Positions 14,888 to 16,659 of a DNA stretch of 16,659 nt are shown here, piece by piece. The first letter of the stretch is position 1. Each line of letters begins with the position of its first letter. Position numbers and translations under genes: made by a program. Source of the DNA: JANMDR01 sp031376425 (GTDB lineage: Bacteria; Pseudomonadota; Gammaproteobacteria; Burkholderiales; Usitatibacteraceae). The stretch covers positions 1 through 16,659 of the forward strand of contig JANMDR010000270.1 of NCBI GenBank assembly GCA_031376425.1, given 5' to 3'. The notes beneath the pieces are model-generated. The model was not told the DNA's origin and did no database searches. It saw only the letters and a list, made by a program, of their open reading frames with translations.

Positions 14888-15808
14888 TCAGTACTCACAT
14901 ACCGTTGGTTTTTGACTGGCCTTGCATAAGGTTTCAATATAGGCGCGATTTGATTCGAGTAGTTGCGGGGTTATTTTTTGGAGACGAACTACAGTGGCCT
15001 GTGACTCGCTATCTAGCGCGGCGAACCGTTCGATATAGTAGTCATTGATTTGTTTCGCCTCGGCAAGGTTGTGCCCGCGAATTAGTTCGGGTATTAGCCG
15101 CAATACCTCAAAATCACGAACATTTATTTGCGCAACGCTGTCGCGGATGTACCCTGGTTTCACAAATCCACGGAGTCGCTTCATTAGGTTTGGATCAGCC
15201 TTTGCCTTGTCCTCGTACCCTTCGAGAATAGCCGTTATATCAGGGTCCATCGCAAAGGCAGATTTTTGCCTAGTTGCCAAATTATAGGCCGCATCAAACC
15301 AGATCTTTGCGCTTTGAATTGCTATCTGATTGGTATTTTGATCCGCCCAAAGACGATAGAACGCTCTGGCCTCAAAATATTTTCGAAGTAGGCCTCTGTA
15401 CTCAGTGCTTGAAATATAATCGATTGCCGAGATAGCAGCCGAATCTCTTTTGACGTTCGGGACAATAATGTCTAGGTTAATTTCTTTTATAACGCCGATC
15501 CCAGCTTTGACGAACACCGTTTGCCGCTGGCTAGCGTCACTCGTGGCAACAACGTATTTACGCCATATCGGTTTTGTTTTGGCCTCGCGTTGATCCGGTT
15601 GCTCAACAACAAAGGATATCGCAAATGCATCACGTCTGGCATCAAAGTGAATTGGGGTTGGATTACCCGAATGCAATTCTTCAATCGTCAAAATTTCATT
15701 TTGTCTAGCTGGATTAAGGCGCACCGTGATGTCGGTAGCGGTTGGCTGGGCGATAGCGCTTGCGCACAGCATTAGAAAAAATAATGTTGTAATCCCACTC
15801 GTTTTCAT
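14888..15808 (-). CDS. Secreted protein of unknown family
   Basis: This 306-residue protein is not recognised. The first 19-20 residues form a signal peptide (MKTSGITTLFFLMLCASAIA, cut before Gln-Pro). Residues about 25-125 look beta-rich (ITVRLNP, ISFVVEQP, YVVATSD, NLDIIVPNV). From about 140 to the end it is alpha-helical and rich in Tyr, Arg and Ala, with a helical-repeat feel. Two cysteines near the end (Cys295, Cys304) could form a disulfide in the periplasm. AGGGAGA 5 nt upstream of the ATG at 15808 decides the start; a longer frame to 15877 would run into the preceding gene. It starts 10 nt after the upstream membrane-protein gene, so the two are almost certainly co-transcribed. Confidence 0.85.
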   Translation of the reverse strand: MKTSGITTLFFLMLCASAIAQPTATDITVRLNPARQNEILTIEELHSGNPTPIHFDARRDAFAISFVVEQPDQREAKTKPIWRKYVVATSDASQRQTVFVKAGIGVIKEINLDIIVPNVKRDSAAISAIDYISSTEYRGLLRKYFEARAFYRLWADQNTNQIAIQSAKIWFDAAYNLATRQKSAFAMDPDITAILEGYEDKAKADPNLMKRLRGFVKPGYIRDSVAQINVRDFEVLRLIPELIRGHNLAEAKQINDYYIERFAALDSESQATVVRLQKITPQLLESNRAYIETLCKASQKPTVCEY

Positions 15809-15818
15809 AGCGTTCTCC

Positions 15819-16322
15819 CTAGTTTTGATTATCTTCACGCTTTGCACTTGCCACACTGAGCCCAAACAACAGCGCAAAATAGGTCAATAGCGTTTCTTGC
15901 ACTTTGGCAAAGAACGCTTTTGCTAGTGCAGGATTTAGTTCGCCCTCCAACCCTTCGACACTTTTTGCAACCGTTGGAATATCGAAATAAACTGAAACCG
16001 CAATCGTAATGACCAACGCTACGAGTAAGAAGCAACCAAGCGCAATGACGCCCCCGCTGGGCTTATCCCGTAGCGCGACGGCTGAGAGGCCGGCTAGTAT
16101 TGGAAATAAAATTTTATGGAATTGATTGAGGGTTGAATCTGCTGAATTCATAAATGTGGCGAACCAAACAAATAACGTGCTGTTTTCCTTTAAACCATCC
16201 GTCATTAAGATCGTGAAGCTAATGAGGAAAATTGGCGCTACGTAGAGAAAGCTAATTACAAACCCGAGTACTACCGTTAAATTTAGGTTTTTTGCCAGAA
16301 GTTGTTCCGATGTAATACTCAT
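15819..16322 (-). CDS. Small multi-pass inner-membrane protein, unknown family
   Basis: This 167-residue protein is not recognised. It has three to four hydrophobic helices: about 15-42 (VVLGFVISFLYVAPIFLISF), about 70-85 (ILFPILAGLSAVAL), about 92-115 (ALGCFLLVALVITIAVSVYF) and about 142-158 (LLTYFALLFGLSVAS). An acidic soluble loop (TVAKSVEGLEGELNPALAK) comes before the last one. AGGGAG at 16329-16334, 6 nt before the ATG at 16322, sets the start; a frame open to 16514 lacks such a site. It is followed after 10 nt by the secreted-protein gene and then the patatin gene. It may be a membrane partner of one of them, but this is inferred from gene order only. Confidence 0.82.
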   Translation of the reverse strand: MSITSEQLLAKNLNLTVVLGFVISFLYVAPIFLISFTILMTDGLKENSTLFVWFATFMNSADSTLNQFHKILFPILAGLSAVALRDKPSGGVIALGCFLLVALVITIAVSVYFDIPTVAKSVEGLEGELNPALAKAFFAKVQETLLTYFALLFGLSVASAKREDNQN

Positions 16323-16640
16323 TTTTCGCTCCCTAAAATTTACCGACCGCCCATTGAAACGCCTTGCTAAACCGTACGCCATATCGTCGTGTTTGACGCA
16401 TAACAAATGCCCCGTTTGCAACGCACTGCGCCGCTGTCCCGTAAAAGCCAATGACCACCACCGTGTTTTCCGCAGTACGGCACCTCGTGTAGCGGCACGC
16501 GAAGCAACGACCAACGCGCCAATGCCGTGTTTGTAACCCTATGAGCAACTCTATTAAAAGACGCGCTTAATGTTTAATATTGTAGGAGCTTAAAGTCGCG
16601 CAAAATACTACCTAAGCAGGTGGGAAATATCTCCAGTGAG
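16323..16640 (-). other. Upstream region of the patatin cluster, with a possible small reading frame
   Basis: This stretch should contain the promoter of the minus-strand cluster. I could not pin one down; a TACAAT near 16580 lacks a matched -35. One minus-strand frame ends with TAG at 16333-16335, inside the Shine-Dalgarno site of the membrane-protein gene and 10 nt before its start. It is open back to a TTG at 16548 (71 residues) or a GTG at 16461 (42 residues). Its C-terminal part (FYGTAAQCVANGAFVMRQTR) has protein-like composition, so a short leader gene or remnant is possible. No family was recognised and neither start has a convincing ribosome-binding site. Confidence 0.25.
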
Positions 16641-16659
16641 GTAGGGGCACGGCATGCCG
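16641..16659. repeat. Half copy of the GGCATGCC palindrome at the window edge
   Basis: The final 19 bases match 18 of 19 positions of the left half of the palindrome at 12032-12050 (GGGGCACGGCATGCCG here). The window ends just past the centre of symmetry, so the right half is probably present outside. Together the two copies bracket the patatin cluster. Confidence 0.7.

Noticed and set aside
12085..16322. CBASS-type defence system because of the patatin effector
   Set aside because: No cyclic-nucleotide synthase or sensor gene is in the window, and the patatin is a large membrane protein unlike the compact soluble CapV type.
16323..16514. Longer N-terminus of the small membrane protein
   Set aside because: The extension is basic and unlike a membrane-protein start, while AGGGAG sits 6 nt before the ATG at 16322.

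Overview
The window looks like a chromosomal segment of a proteobacterium, probably beta or gamma. The evidence is a LysR regulator divergent from an SDR operon, a periplasmic propeller/Y_Y_Y diguanylate cyclase, mixed GC content, good Shine-Dalgarno sites, and intergenic spaces full of short palindromic repeats. No rRNA, tRNA, CRISPR array, integrase or transposase gene was seen, so a genus-level call is not justified.

Layout. Positions 1-269 hold REP-like hairpin repeats. Positions 270-4140 (minus) carry a lipobox-bearing SPFH/prohibitin-like protein followed by a large membrane-bound diguanylate cyclase. Divergent from these is a saccharopine dehydrogenase-family oxidoreductase (4277-5530), followed by a 260-bp G-tract/inverted-repeat element. 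Positions 5987-10096 form a compact metabolic or redox cassette: a LysR regulator (minus) divergent from a four-gene plus-strand operon of SDR oxidoreductase, AhpD-like carboxymuconolactone decarboxylase, EamA permease and AhpC/TSA-type peroxiredoxin. Directly after the last stop codon lies a decayed fragment of a second saccharopine dehydrogenase-like gene, followed by a second copy and a partial third copy of the same intergenic element. The redox cassette is therefore bracketed by duplicated sequence. Positions 10753-11949 are a type II toxin-antitoxin pair (Xre/MbcA/ParS antitoxin and RES-domain NAD+ phosphorylase toxin) with an inverted-repeat operator. Positions 12085-16322 (minus) are a three-gene cluster: a small multi-pass membrane protein, a secreted protein of unknown family, and a large patatin-like phospholipase whose catalytic halves are separated by about eight membrane segments. 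A perfect 28-bp palindrome lies just beyond one end of this cluster, and a half-copy of it lies at the window edge beyond the other.

How the genes work together. The LysR cassette probably couples reduction of a carbonyl compound and peroxide or thiol chemistry to efflux by EamA, under LysR control. The SPFH protein and diguanylate cyclase may be co-transcribed. RES depletes NAD+ when its antitoxin is lost. The patatin cluster is the least understood part and the best candidate for an undescribed envelope-lipid system. Its function is inferred from architecture only.
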